11,049 bases of DNA from Pseudomonadota bacterium (GCA_023428515.1 JAEYXI010000431.1:1-11049); one strand, 5' to 3'. Numbered from the stretch's first letter, positions 1 through 7,273 are shown. Notes: generated by a model not told the origin, from the sequence alone. Numbers and translations: made by a program.

Positions 1-526
1 CCCCTTCGGCCCGCTTGAGGATGATCCGCCCGCCCTTCCTGTCGCCGCGCGCATTGAGCATCACGGCGAGGATGATGTAGGAAATGCCGCGGAAGAGGCT
101 CATCGTGCCGATGGTGACGACGATGGACGGCAGGCCGAGGCCCGTGACCATGGCTCCGTTGAAGGCGCCGCAGGCGAGCCCGACCGAGATGCCGATCAGC
201 ACCAGCCCCGGCGTGCCCACGCCGGCCTGCACTGCCATACCCATCAGCGTCGAGGCAAGGGCGATGACGGCGGCGACCGAGAGGTCGATCTCGCCAGAAA
301 TGATCAGCAGCGCCATGGCGAGCGCGATCAGCGCCTTCTCGGTGAAGTTGAAGGTGAGGTCGGACAGCGACCAGGCGTTCAGGAAATATGGCGAGGCAAA
401 ACTGTTGATGACGAAGATGGCGACCGCGACGAGTACGAGCAGCGCCTCCCAGGAGAAGACGGCCGAACGAAGCGGATTGTCGAGCCGGTCCGGGATAGAG
501 CGGGGCGAATGGACGGCGTCGCTCAT
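1..526 (-). CDS. rhaQ: RhaQ-type sugar ABC permease, internally shortened or chimeric; last codons cut by window edge
   Basis: Second inner-membrane permease of the rhamnose ABC importer (BPD_transp_2 / RbsC-like family). ATG at 526 overlaps the RhaP stop by 4 bp (ATGA), indicating translational coupling. The 175 visible residues start with a polar stretch (about 1-25), then hydrophobic membrane segments, and the family motifs SGEIDLSVAA (about residue 78) and LPSIVVTIGT followed by MSLFRGISYI (about 135-154). In relatives this last motif leads into a loop and several further membrane helices, giving about 320-330 residues in all. Here it passes in frame directly into ILAVMLNARG and a basic tail ending RIILKRAEG. 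That tail matches the RhaP C-terminus, whose end is NARGERKQGRIILKKAEAA. About 150 residues, with half the helices and the second half of the permease core, are therefore absent, so function is doubtful. It is either a genuine in-frame deletion/fusion or an assembly join near the contig edge. No stop is visible; by analogy it should come within a few codons beyond base 1. Confidence 0.7.
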   Translation of the reverse strand, partial: MSDAVHSPRSIPDRLDNPLRSAVFSWEALLVLVAVAIFVINSFASPYFLNAWSLSDLTFNFTEKALIALAMALLIISGEIDLSVAAVIALASTLMGMAVQAGVGTPGLVLIGISVGLACGAFNGAMVTGLGLPSIVVTIGTMSLFRGISYIILAVMLNARGDRKGGRIILKRAEG

Positions 527-1500
527 GCGGCCTCCGCTTTCTTCAGGATGATGCGGCCCTGCTTGCGTTCGCCGCGCGCGTTGAGCACGACGGCAAGGAT
601 GATGGCGCTGCCGGAGATCGCCATCTGCCAGAAGGGCGAGACGTTGATGACGGGGAGCGCCGACTGGATGATGCCGAGAAAGAGCGCGCCGAGCACCGCA
701 CCCGCCACCGAGCCGATGCCGCCGGCGATCGACACGCCGCCGATGACGCAGGCCGCGATGATGGACAGTTCGTAGCCGTTGGCGACCTCGACCGACGCTA
801 TCACGTAGCGCGACACCCAGAGATAGCCGCAGAGGCCGGCGGCCATGCCGGATATACAGAAGGCTATGAACTTGGTGCGGCCGACATCGATGCCGGCGTA
901 GACAGAGGCGGTCGGGTTGACGCCGATGGCGTAGATCGAGCGTCCGATCGGTGTGCGCGTCATCACCAGCCAGAAGGCCGCGATGACTGATATGGCGATC
1001 CAGGAAAGCACGGGCAGGCCGAGCAATGAGGCGCGCTGGAAGTTGATGAATTCAGGGCTCATCTGGTCGGCGTTCACCCAGGCGCCACCCGACAACACGA
1101 ACGTCGCGCCGCGATAGATGGTGAGCGTGCCGAGCGTGACAACGATCGGCGGCATGTCGAGCTTCCAGACGAAGAAGCCGTTGATCGCGCCGAGCACGAG
1201 ACCGATGAGAAGCGCCGAGAGGATGATGGCCGGCAGCGGCAGGCCAGGAAGCGCGGCGTTGATCATGGCGACCGCCATGCCGGTGAAGGCAAGGTTTGCG
1301 GCCATGGAAAGGTCGATGGAACGTGTCAGGATGACGGCCATCTGGCCGAGCGCCAGGATGATCAGGATCGACGTGTCGTTGAAGACCGTGGCGAGGTTGC
1401 CCGGCCGTGCGAAGCCGGGGAATCGGGTGGCGACCAGCGCGATCAGTGCCGCGATCGCGACAACGAGCCAGACCTCGCGATGCTTGACGAGCGACCTCAT
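523..1500 (-). CDS. rhaP: Rhamnose ABC transporter permease RhaP
   Basis: Inner-membrane permease of a carbohydrate ABC importer of the CUT2 (RbsC-like) class, 325 residues, the usual length. It should pair with RhaQ and the RhaT ATPase to move L-rhamnose delivered by RhaS. Many hydrophobic segments are visible, starting at about residues 10-30. The signature LTRSIDLSMAANLAFTGMA lies near 58-76, LGTLTIYRGATFVL near 124-137, and the glycine-rich cytoplasmic loop CVIGGVSIAGGIGSVAG, which would contact the ATPase, near 245-261. The C-terminus is a charged cytoplasmic tail. ATG at 1500 overlaps the rhaT stop by 4 bp (ATGA), and its own stop overlaps the next ATG the same way, so rhaT, rhaP and rhaQ are translationally coupled. 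The name RhaP rather than RhaQ rests on the Rhizobium leguminosarum order rhaRSTPQUK. Confidence 0.9.
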   Translation of the reverse strand: MRSLVKHREVWLVVAIAALIALVATRFPGFARPGNLATVFNDTSILIILALGQMAVILTRSIDLSMAANLAFTGMAVAMINAALPGLPLPAIILSALLIGLVLGAINGFFVWKLDMPPIVVTLGTLTIYRGATFVLSGGAWVNADQMSPEFINFQRASLLGLPVLSWIAISVIAAFWLVMTRTPIGRSIYAIGVNPTASVYAGIDVGRTKFIAFCISGMAAGLCGYLWVSRYVIASVEVANGYELSIIAACVIGGVSIAGGIGSVAGAVLGALFLGIIQSALPVINVSPFWQMAISGSAIILAVVLNARGERKQGRIILKKAEAA

Positions 1501-3044
1501 GCGGCGATCCCGGCAGCGGTCTGGACAAGCGTTTCTGCGTCCAGTCCCTTGTTTTCATGGATTGCGGCGATGCGGCCCTCGCGCATCACGACGACGCGGT
1601 CGGACATGCCGAGGATTTCGGGCAACTCGGACGAAACCATGATGACCGAAAGGCCTTCCGCCACCAGTTCGGCCATGAAGCCGTGCACGGCAGCCTTGGA
1701 GCCGATGTCGATGCCCTTGGTCGGCTCGTCGAGGACGATGACCTTCGGCCTTGTCGCCAGCCATTTTGCGATGACGATCTTCTGCTGGTTGCCGCCCGAC
1801 AGCGTGCCGACATCCTGGCTGAGCGAGGAAGCCCTGAGGTCGAGCCGCGTGGTGTATTTGCGGGCGAGGTCGAACTCTTCCTTCAGTTGGAGCACGCCGG
1901 ATTTTGACGTGCGTTGGAGGGAGGGGAGAGAAACGTTCTTGAAGATCGGCAGGCCGATGACGACGCCCTGGCGGCCGCGCTCTTCCGGCACGTAGACGAT
2001 GCCCGCTTCGATGGCGTCCGCCGCGGATTTCGGATGGATGGTCTTGCCGTCGAGCGAGATCGCGCCGCGGCTTGTCCTGGTGATGCCGAAGATCGCCTGC
2101 ATCAACTCGCTGCGCCCTGCCCCGACCAGCCCGTAGAAGCCGAGTATCTCGCCCTTGCGCAGTTCGAAGGAGATGCCGTCGAACTCAGTCGGGTGCGAAA
2201 GGTCGGAAACGGAAAGCACCGGTGCACCGATCTGAGGCGTTCGCTCCGGAAAAATGTGGTCGACCGCGCGGCCGACCATCATCTTGACGATGGCGTTCTG
2301 GGTGGCGTCGGCCACCCCCCCCTCGCCCACCATCTCGCCATCGCGGAAGACGGTGTAGCGGTCGGCGATGCGAAAGATCTCGTCGAACTTGTGACTGATG
2401 AAGAGGATCGCCTTGCCTTCGCTCTTCAGGAATTCGACGAGCAGGAAGAGTTCCTCGATCTCCTTGGCGGAAAGGGCTGCGGTCGGCTCGTCCATGATGA
2501 CGATCTGCGCATCGATCGACATGGCGCGGGCGACGGCGACGAGGTGCTTGTTGGCGATGCCGAGGTCGCGTAGCCGCGTGTCCTCGTCGATATGCGCGGC
2601 ATGCATCGTGTCGAGCACTTCACGCGCATTGGCGCGCATCGTCGTCCAGTCGATGGTGCCGAAACGGGTACGCGGCGCATGTCCGAGGAAGATGTTTTCG
2701 GCGACCGAGAGATCGTCGAAGAGCACGGTCTCCTGGTGGATGGCTGTGATGCCGTGCTCGAAGGCCTTGTGGGCGCTGGAGAGGTGGACGGGTTCGCCAG
2801 CGACGCTGATTTCGCCAGTATCCGGCTGGTAGATGCCGGTGAGGATCTTCACCAGCGTGGACTTACCGGCGCCGTTCTCGCCGATCAGCGCCGTGACCTG
2901 GCCGGGATAGAGCGACAGGCTGACATTGTGCAGCGCGCGCACGCCGGGGAAGGATTTCGAGACGCCGGAAAGGACAAGCAGCGGCGCTGCCGGGATGGTT
3001 GGCGCCTTCAGCGGGGCATTCGGGGCTGTGGTGTGCATATCCAT
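1497..3044 (-). CDS. rhaT: Rhamnose ABC transporter ATP-binding protein RhaT, two fused ATPase domains
   Basis: Cytoplasmic ATPase that powers the sugar importer; CUT2 type (RbsA/MglA-like), 515 residues, with two nucleotide-binding domains in one chain. Domain 1 has Walker A GENGAGKST at about 55-63 and Walker B IVIMDEPTAALS near 180; its signature region is degenerate (IANKHLVAVARA). Domain 2 starts near 270, has the degenerate P-loop GLVGAGRSE, a proper signature LSGGNQQK and Walker B VIVLDEPTKGID. This asymmetry is usual for the family. An open frame extends upstream to a TTG at 3113, but that would place the 3062-3091 hairpin inside the gene. The ATG at 3044 is chosen. A second ATG at 3038 lies 8 nt after a GGGGCGG and is nearly as good. 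The stop overlaps the rhaP start (ATGA). An 8-G run on the coding strand (2315-2322) is a possible slippage site; the frame is intact here. The name follows the rhizobial rha system and is unrelated to the E. coli RhaT symporter. Confidence 0.9.
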   Translation of the reverse strand: MDMHTTAPNAPLKAPTIPAAPLLVLSGVSKSFPGVRALHNVSLSLYPGQVTALIGENGAGKSTLVKILTGIYQPDTGEISVAGEPVHLSSAHKAFEHGITAIHQETVLFDDLSVAENIFLGHAPRTRFGTIDWTTMRANAREVLDTMHAAHIDEDTRLRDLGIANKHLVAVARAMSIDAQIVIMDEPTAALSAKEIEELFLLVEFLKSEGKAILFISHKFDEIFRIADRYTVFRDGEMVGEGGVADATQNAIVKMMVGRAVDHIFPERTPQIGAPVLSVSDLSHPTEFDGISFELRKGEILGFYGLVGAGRSELMQAIFGITRTSRGAISLDGKTIHPKSAADAIEAGIVYVPEERGRQGVVIGLPIFKNVSLPSLQRTSKSGVLQLKEEFDLARKYTTRLDLRASSLSQDVGTLSGGNQQKIVIAKWLATRPKVIVLDEPTKGIDIGSKAAVHGFMAELVAEGLSVIMVSSELPEILGMSDRVVVMREGRIAAIHENKGLDAETLVQTAAGIAA

Positions 3045-3061
3045 ATCCGCCCCGAGGGGTA

Positions 3062-3091
3062 GAAAAGGCGCGGCGAACGGGCCGCCGCGCC
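3062..3091 (-). terminator. Intrinsic-terminator-like hairpin between rhaS and rhaT
   Basis: Read on the minus strand, a perfect 9-bp GC stem (GGCGCGGCG at 3091-3083, CGCCGCGCC at 3075-3067) with a 7-nt loop is followed at once by TTTTC. It starts about 19 bp after the rhaS stop and ends about 18 bp before the rhaT ATG. Because rhaT, rhaP and rhaQ lie downstream in the same operon, it is more likely a leaky terminator or an RNA 3'-end stabiliser than a full stop. Hairpins after the binding-protein gene are a common way for ABC operons to make more of that protein than of the membrane parts. The stem is directly visible; its function is inferred. Confidence 0.6.
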
Positions 3092-3109
3092 GGTCAGAAT
3101 AACCCGAGA

Positions 3110-4105
3110 TCAATAGATCTTCGAGAATTCCTCAATGTTGGTCTTGTCGAACTGGAAAGGCGCGGCCATCGCGGCCGAGTTCGTGTCGTCGAGCGTGATC
3201 TCGCCGACGCGGCCGATCGAGATCTTGGCGCCCGGCTTGGCCTCGACCTTCTTGGTCGCGAGTTGGTGCGATATCTGCACGGCGGAGTAGCCAAGGTCGA
3301 TCGGGTTCCACAGCGCGACGGCCTGAGACGCACCGTTGTCGATGAACTTCTTGAACTCGGACGGCAGCGCGAGACCAGTGACGTTGATCTTGCCGATCAG
3401 GTTCTGGTCGGTGACGACCTGCGCGGCCGCGACGACGCCGACCGTGGTCGGGGCAATGATCGCCTTGAGATCGGGGTAGGAAGAGATCAGGCCCTTGGCC
3501 TCGTTGGTCGACTTCACCGAGTCGTCATCGCCATAGACGGTGGCGACGAGATTGATCTTCGGGAATTTTTCCGGCAGCACCTTCTTGGCAGCCTCGATCC
3601 AGGCGTTCTGGTTGGTCGCCGTCGACGATGCCGACAGGATAGCCACGTCGCCGCCCTCAGGCAGGTGGTCGGCGGCAAGCTTGATGATCGTCTCGCCGAT
3701 CAGGTCGGTGTCGGACGGGTTGAGATGAACCTGGCGGCCTTCAGGCGCGACGCCGGAGTCCCAGGAGATCACAGTGATGCCGCGATCCATCGCCTTCTTC
3801 AGCGCCGGCACCAGTGCGTCCGGGTCGTTGGCCGAAATGGCGATCGCGTTGACCTGCTGGGCGACCAGCGAGTTGATAATCTCGATTTGGCCTTCTGCGG
3901 TAGCCGAGGTCGGGCCGGTGTAAATCACCTCGACGTCGCCGATCTCCTTGGCGGCCTCCTGCGCGCCTTTGTTGGCCGCGTCGAAGAAGCCGTTGCCGAG
4001 CGACTTCACCACCAGGCCGATCTTGATCGGCTCGGCATTGGCAGCCGTCGCGAACATCGCGACGGAAAGCGCTGCCGTCATCATCAGTTTCTTGAACAAG
4101 CTCAT
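3110..4105 (-). CDS. rhaS: Rhamnose ABC transporter periplasmic binding protein RhaS
   Basis: Secreted periplasmic sugar-binding protein (Peripla_BP_4, RbsB-like), 331 residues, expected to capture L-rhamnose and pass it to RhaP/RhaQ. The N-terminus is a clear Sec signal: MSLFKKLMM, a hydrophobic stretch rich in Ala, Leu and Val, then ANA before EPIKIG, predicting cleavage at about residue 24. The mature part opens with the typical KIGLVVKSLGNGFF strand and loop, then NAIAISANDPDALVPALKKA, SWDSGVAPEGRQVHLN and PTTVGVVAAAQ, all usual for pentose/hexose-binding proteins. ATG at 4105 is preceded by AAAGGGAGGAATCG, a near-perfect ribosome binding site. A GTG-started extension to 4150 would bury the signal peptide and is rejected. 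The gene sits 51 bp after rhaR and before the hairpin preceding rhaT. The rhamnose specificity comes from the neighbours rhaD and rhaI, not from the protein alone. Confidence 0.9.
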   Translation of the reverse strand: MSLFKKLMMTAALSVAMFATAANAEPIKIGLVVKSLGNGFFDAANKGAQEAAKEIGDVEVIYTGPTSATAEGQIEIINSLVAQQVNAIAISANDPDALVPALKKAMDRGITVISWDSGVAPEGRQVHLNPSDTDLIGETIIKLAADHLPEGGDVAILSASSTATNQNAWIEAAKKVLPEKFPKINLVATVYGDDDSVKSTNEAKGLISSYPDLKAIIAPTTVGVVAAAQVVTDQNLIGKINVTGLALPSEFKKFIDNGASQAVALWNPIDLGYSAVQISHQLATKKVEAKPGAKISIGRVGEITLDDTNSAAMAAPFQFDKTNIEEFSKIY

Positions 4106-4151
4106 CGATTCCTCCCTTTGAGCGGTTTTATTCCCTATTCCCATCAGCACC

Positions 4152-4166
4152 GCAGGCTAGGCCTGC
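4152..4166. repeat. Short inverted repeat at the rhaR stop codon
   Basis: GCAGGC (4152-4157) and GCCTGC (4161-4166) form a perfect 6-bp dyad around TAG, overlapping the last codons and stop of rhaR, about 46 bp before the rhaS start. It could be a small hairpin in the rhaR-rhaS transcript or chance in GC-rich DNA. The rest of the 51-bp rhaR-rhaS gap holds only the rhaS ribosome binding site. Confidence 0.3.
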
Positions 4167-4963
4167 ATCGAAGATTCCTCCCTGCCCGCCGACTTGCGGG
4201 CGACAATCAGTGAAACGCCCGCGGCTTCCAGCATCTTTGCCTCGCGATCCTCGATTCCCTCGTCGGTGATCACGGTCGCGATACGCGACAGGCCGCAGAG
4301 GATGAGGCTGGAGCGCAGGCGGAACTTCGAGGAGTCGATCAGCACGACAAGCTCGTCGGCCTGGTCGATCAGCTTCTGCTCGGCCTGGATGAGCAGCGGA
4401 TCGGCCTCCATCAGGCCGAGAGGGCCGAGGCCTTGCGCACCCATGAACATGCGCCGCGCGTAGAAATTGCGGGTCACGTCGTTGTCGAAAGGCGACAGGA
4501 TGATGTTCTGCTCGCGGTAGATCGTGCCGCCCGACAGCATCACCGTGTTCTTGGAATGCTTGAGCAGGTGCTCGGCGATCGGGAAGGAATTGGTGAAGAT
4601 CGGCATGCGGCGGCCGGAGAGATAATGCACCATCTGGAAGGTGGTGGTGCCGCCATTGATGATGATCGGCTCGCCGTCCTTGCAGAGATCGACCGCCTCG
4701 CGGGCGATCGCGCGCTTCTGCGCGGCATGCAGGCTTTCGTTGACCGAAAAGGGCCGGCCGGCAAGCCCGACGATCTGCGGCGGGGAGATCGCCTCGGCGC
4801 CGCCGCGTACGCGGCGCAGGCGCTTCTGCACGTGCAGCGCGGCGATGTCGCGCCGGATCGTCGCCTCGGACGAGTCCGTCAGCTCGACCATCTCCTGCAC
4901 TGTCACGACAGGCTTTTCCTGGACGGCGGACAGGATCAGGCGATGGCGCTCTTTCTCGTGCAT
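4157..4963 (-). CDS. rhaR: DeoR-family transcriptional repressor RhaR
   Basis: Cytoplasmic DNA-binding regulator of the DeoR/GlpR family, 268 residues, the usual length. The N-terminal winged helix-turn-helix is clear: RHRLILSAVQEKPVVTVQEM, then LTDSSEATIRRDIAALHVQ and RLRRVRGGAEAI, covering about 5-60. The C-terminal DeoRC sensor (about 75-230) has the phosphosugar-site loops NGGTTTFQMVHYL, SGGTIYREQN and DSSKFRLRS. It is the first gene of the transporter operon and faces rhaD across the control region, so it most likely represses both directions, including itself, until a phosphorylated rhamnose intermediate accumulates. It is not the AraC-type activator called RhaR in E. coli. ATG at 4963 follows CACGGGAGGAACC, a strong ribosome binding site; an extension from 5002 runs into the promoter region and is rejected. 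The effector and operator are inferred. Confidence 0.9.
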   Translation of the reverse strand: MHEKERHRLILSAVQEKPVVTVQEMVELTDSSEATIRRDIAALHVQKRLRRVRGGAEAISPPQIVGLAGRPFSVNESLHAAQKRAIAREAVDLCKDGEPIIINGGTTTFQMVHYLSGRRMPIFTNSFPIAEHLLKHSKNTVMLSGGTIYREQNIILSPFDNDVTRNFYARRMFMGAQGLGPLGLMEADPLLIQAEQKLIDQADELVVLIDSSKFRLRSSLILCGLSRIATVITDEGIEDREAKMLEAAGVSLIVARKSAGREESSMQA

Positions 4964-4983
4964 GGTTCCTCCCGTGCCTTGGC

Positions 4984-5013
4984 ATCTAGTCACCAGGCGC
5001 AAGCAGTGTCAAT
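4984..5013 (-). promoter_or_regulatory. Candidate promoter of the rhaRSTPQ operon
   Basis: On the minus strand TTGACA (5012-5007) is followed after 17 nt by CTAGAT (4989-4984). This resembles the alphaproteobacterial housekeeping pattern CTTGAC / CTATAT. It predicts a start near 4977 and a very short leader before the rhaR ribosome binding site at about 4966-4972. The -35 lies inside the left arm of the repeat array, so a repressor bound there would block it. No experiment supports it. Confidence 0.45.
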
Positions 5014-5080
5014 CATTTCCGATCAACATTTCTCATTGTGCAGTGCAATATGATCGATTTTGATCGTTTGTGATTGACAC
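5006..5080. promoter_or_regulatory. Mirror-image operator array between rhaR and rhaD
   Basis: The right arm (5051-5080, plus strand) consists of three 10-bp units, TGATCGATTT, TGATCGTTTG and TGATTGACAC. The left arm (5035-5006, minus strand) consists of TGAGAAATGT, TGATCGGAAA and TGATTGACAC. The outer units are identical, giving a perfect 10-bp inverted repeat (GTGTCAATCA at 5006-5015, TGATTGACAC at 5071-5080). The two 30-bp arms match at 22 positions and are separated by 15 bp containing a partial ATTG...CAAT dyad (5035-5049). The 10-bp spacing places each TGATYG core on the same DNA face. Its position in the divergent gap next to a DeoR-family gene makes it the likely RhaR operator. The repeats are seen directly; the binding protein is inferred. 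Confidence 0.7.
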
Positions 5081-5100
5081 GAACGATGCGTGGGTGTGAT
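5074..5100 (+). promoter_or_regulatory. Candidate promoter of rhaDI
   Basis: A consensus TTGACA at 5074-5079 lies in the outermost unit of the right operator arm. The -10 is poor: TGTGAT at 5095-5100 with 15-bp spacing, or TGATGT at 5097-5102 with 17-bp spacing. The weak -10 may mean that an activator helps, or that the real start lies elsewhere in the gap. Confidence 0.35.
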
Positions 5101-5112
5101 GTTGCCAGAAAC

Positions 5113-5134
5113 GGCGCGCCACCTTTCGCGCGCC
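5113..5134 (+). promoter_or_regulatory. GC hairpin in the rhaD leader
   Basis: GGCGCGC (5113-5119) and GCGCGCC (5128-5134) can form a 7-bp stem with an 8-nt loop, ending 4 nt before the rhaD ribosome binding site GGGAGG (5139-5144). It does not cover the site, so translational control is only a possibility. Confidence 0.3.
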
Positions 5135-5152
5135 CCACGGGAGGTTTTCAAA

Positions 5153-7255
5153 ATGCTCGACAAGCGCAGCCCCGCGCGCCTCGCCAATCTTTGGAATGAC
5201 GAAAAGGCCGCCGCGTTGAGCGAGCCGGAATGCCTCGTCTACCGCTCGAACGCGCTCGGCTCCGACAAGCGCGTCACCAATTATGGCGGCGGCAACACGT
5301 CGTCGAAAATCCGGCAGAAGGACCCGCTGACCGGCCAGGAGGTCGAGGTTCTCTGGGTGAAGGGCTCCGGCGGCGACAGCGCCTCGATCAAGCTCGACGG
5401 CTTCGCCACGCTCTACATGGACAAGCTCACGGCGCTGAAGGGCCTCTACCGCGGCGTCGAGCATGAGGACGAGATGGTGGGCTACCTCCCCCACTGCACC
5501 TTCAATCTCAATCCGCGCGCCGCCTCGATCGACACGCCGCTGCATGCCTATGTGCCGCGTGCGCATGTCGACCACATGCACCCCGACGCGATCATTGCGA
5601 TTGCGGCAGCGAAGAACTCGAAGGAGTTGACGAAAGAAATCTTCGGCGATGCGATCGGCTGGCTGCCGTGGAAACGGCCGGGCTTCGAACTCGGCCTGTG
5701 GCTGGAGAAATTCTGCAGGGAGAATCCTGACGCCAAGGGCGTCATCCTGGAGAGCCATGGGCTCTTCACCTGGGGTGACACGCAAAAGGAATGCTACGAG
5801 ACCACCATCTCCACGATCAACCAGGCGATGGAATGGTTCGAGAAAAACAGCGCCGGCAAGGCGATCTTCGGCGGCGAAGCGGTGAAGGCGCTGGAGCCGT
5901 CGGCGCGCCGCGCCATCGCGGCAAAGCTGATGCCTAGGATACGCGGCTTGATCTCCAAGGCCAGCCACAAGGTCGGCCATTTCGACGACTCGGCTGAAGT
6001 GCTGGAATTCGTGAACTCGAAAGAGCTGAGCAAGCTCGCACCGCTGGGCACCTCCTGCCCGGACCATTTCCTGAGGACAAAAATCCGGCCGCTGGTGATC
6101 GAGTTCGATCCGCAAAAACCTGATGTCGACGCGGTGATCGCCAAGCTGCCGGAGGACGTCGCCGCCTACCGCGCCGACTACCAGGCCTATTACGACCGCT
6201 GCAAGCATCCGGATTCGCCCGCCGTGCGCGACACGAACGCCGTGGTCTACCTGATGCCCGGCGTCGGCATGTTCACCTTCGCCGGCGACAAGGCGACGGC
6301 ACGCATCTCGGGCGAGTTCTACGTCAACGCCATCAACGTGATGCGTGGCGCCTCGACCGTCTCGTCCTATGTCGGCTTGCCCGAACAGGAAGCGTTCAAC
6401 ATCGAATACTGGCTGCTGGAAGACCTGAAACTGCAGCGCCTGCCGAAGCCGAAGTCGCTGGCCGGCCGGATCGCGCTGGTGACGGGCGGTGCGGGCGGCA
6501 TCGGTCGTGCCACGGCGACAAGGCTGCTCGGCGAAGGTGCCTGCGTGGTGCTGGCCGACATCGACGAGCAGGCGCTGAAGTCAGCGCATGAAGAGCTCGG
6601 CAAGACATACGGCGCGGACTTCGTGCGCGCTGCGAAGGTCGACGTGACCAAGGAGGAAGCGGTGCTTGCAGGCTTCGCCGACGCCGCCGTCGCGTTCGGC
6701 GGCATCGACATTCTCGTATCCAATGCCGGCCTCGCCTCCTCCGCGCCGATCGAGGAAACGACGCTGGCGCTGTGGGACAAGAATATGGATATCCTGGCGA
6801 CCGGCTATTTCCTGGTCAGCCGCGAGGCCTTCCGCCTGTTCCGTGCGCAGGAGATCGGCGGCAACGTCGTCTTCGTCGCGTCGAAGAACGGGCTTGCCGC
6901 CTCGCCCAACGCTGCCGCCTACTGCACCGCCAAGGCGGCGGAAATCCACCTGGCCCGCTGCCTGGCGCTGGAGGGCGCGGAGGCGCAGATTCGCGTCAAC
7001 GTCGTCAACCCGGACGCCGTGCTGCGCGGCTCCAAGATCTGGACCGGCGAGTGGAAGGAGCAGCGCGCCGCGGCCTACAAGATGTCGACCGACGATCTGG
7101 AGGAGCACTACCGCTCGCGCTCGATGCTGAAGCGTTCGGTGTTTCCCGAGGACATTGCCGAGGCCGTTTATTTCTTTGCGTCGGAACTCTCCGCGAAATC
7201 GACGGGCAACATCCTGAACGTCGATGCCGGCAACGCGCAGAGCTTCACGCGGTAG
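5153..7255 (+). CDS. rhaD: Bifunctional rhamnulose-1-phosphate aldolase / lactaldehyde dehydrogenase RhaD
   Basis: Cytoplasmic fusion enzyme of 700 residues, the usual length for this rhizobial/Bacillus-type family. The N-terminal class II aldolase domain (about 1-430) cleaves L-rhamnulose-1-phosphate to DHAP and L-lactaldehyde. It shows TNYGGGNTSSK near 42, WVKGSGGDSA near 68, a metal-site cluster HVDHMHPDA near 139 and ESHGLFTWGD near 200. The C-terminal domain (about 435-700) is a short-chain dehydrogenase acting on the lactaldehyde: NAD(P)-binding TGGAGGIG near 444, SNAG near 523, catalytic Ser near 577 and YCTAK (Tyr about 590, Lys about 594). The substrate-site Gly-rich and catalytic residues of both halves look complete. 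ATG at 5153 follows GGGAGG; an upstream GTG at 5090 lies in the promoter region and is rejected. First gene of rhaDI, divergent from rhaR. No separate E. coli-type RhaB or RhaA is needed for this step; the kinase RhaK would be outside the window. Confidence 0.93.
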   Translation: MLDKRSPARLANLWNDEKAAALSEPECLVYRSNALGSDKRVTNYGGGNTSSKIRQKDPLTGQEVEVLWVKGSGGDSASIKLDGFATLYMDKLTALKGLYRGVEHEDEMVGYLPHCTFNLNPRAASIDTPLHAYVPRAHVDHMHPDAIIAIAAAKNSKELTKEIFGDAIGWLPWKRPGFELGLWLEKFCRENPDAKGVILESHGLFTWGDTQKECYETTISTINQAMEWFEKNSAGKAIFGGEAVKALEPSARRAIAAKLMPRIRGLISKASHKVGHFDDSAEVLEFVNSKELSKLAPLGTSCPDHFLRTKIRPLVIEFDPQKPDVDAVIAKLPEDVAAYRADYQAYYDRCKHPDSPAVRDTNAVVYLMPGVGMFTFAGDKATARISGEFYVNAINVMRGASTVSSYVGLPEQEAFNIEYWLLEDLKLQRLPKPKSLAGRIALVTGGAGGIGRATATRLLGEGACVVLADIDEQALKSAHEELGKTYGADFVRAAKVDVTKEEAVLAGFADAAVAFGGIDILVSNAGLASSAPIEETTLALWDKNMDILATGYFLVSREAFRLFRAQEIGGNVVFVASKNGLAASPNAAAYCTAKAAEIHLARCLALEGAEAQIRVNVVNPDAVLRGSKIWTGEWKEQRAAAYKMSTDDLEEHYRSRSMLKRSVFPEDIAEAVYFFASELSAKSTGNILNVDAGNAQSFTR

Positions 7256-7273
7256 TCGATCATTTTGAGGGTC

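Noticed and set aside
3045..3113. TTG-initiated N-terminal extension of RhaT
   Set aside because: It would overlap the rhaS stop and run through the terminator-like hairpin, and it adds residues without family similarity; the ATGs at 3044 or 3038 are preferred.
2999..4213. Long plus-strand open frame opposite rhaS (about 404 codons)
   Set aside because: It is fully antisense to rhaS, which has a signal peptide, a strong ribosome binding site and clear family motifs. The antisense product is Arg/Asp/Gly-rich with no recognisable domain, as expected of a shadow frame in GC-rich DNA.
5033..6208. Long minus-strand open frame opposite rhaD (about 391 codons)
   Set aside because: It runs through the operator array and antisense to the aldolase domain. 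It shows no domain or ribosome binding site and is a GC-codon shadow.
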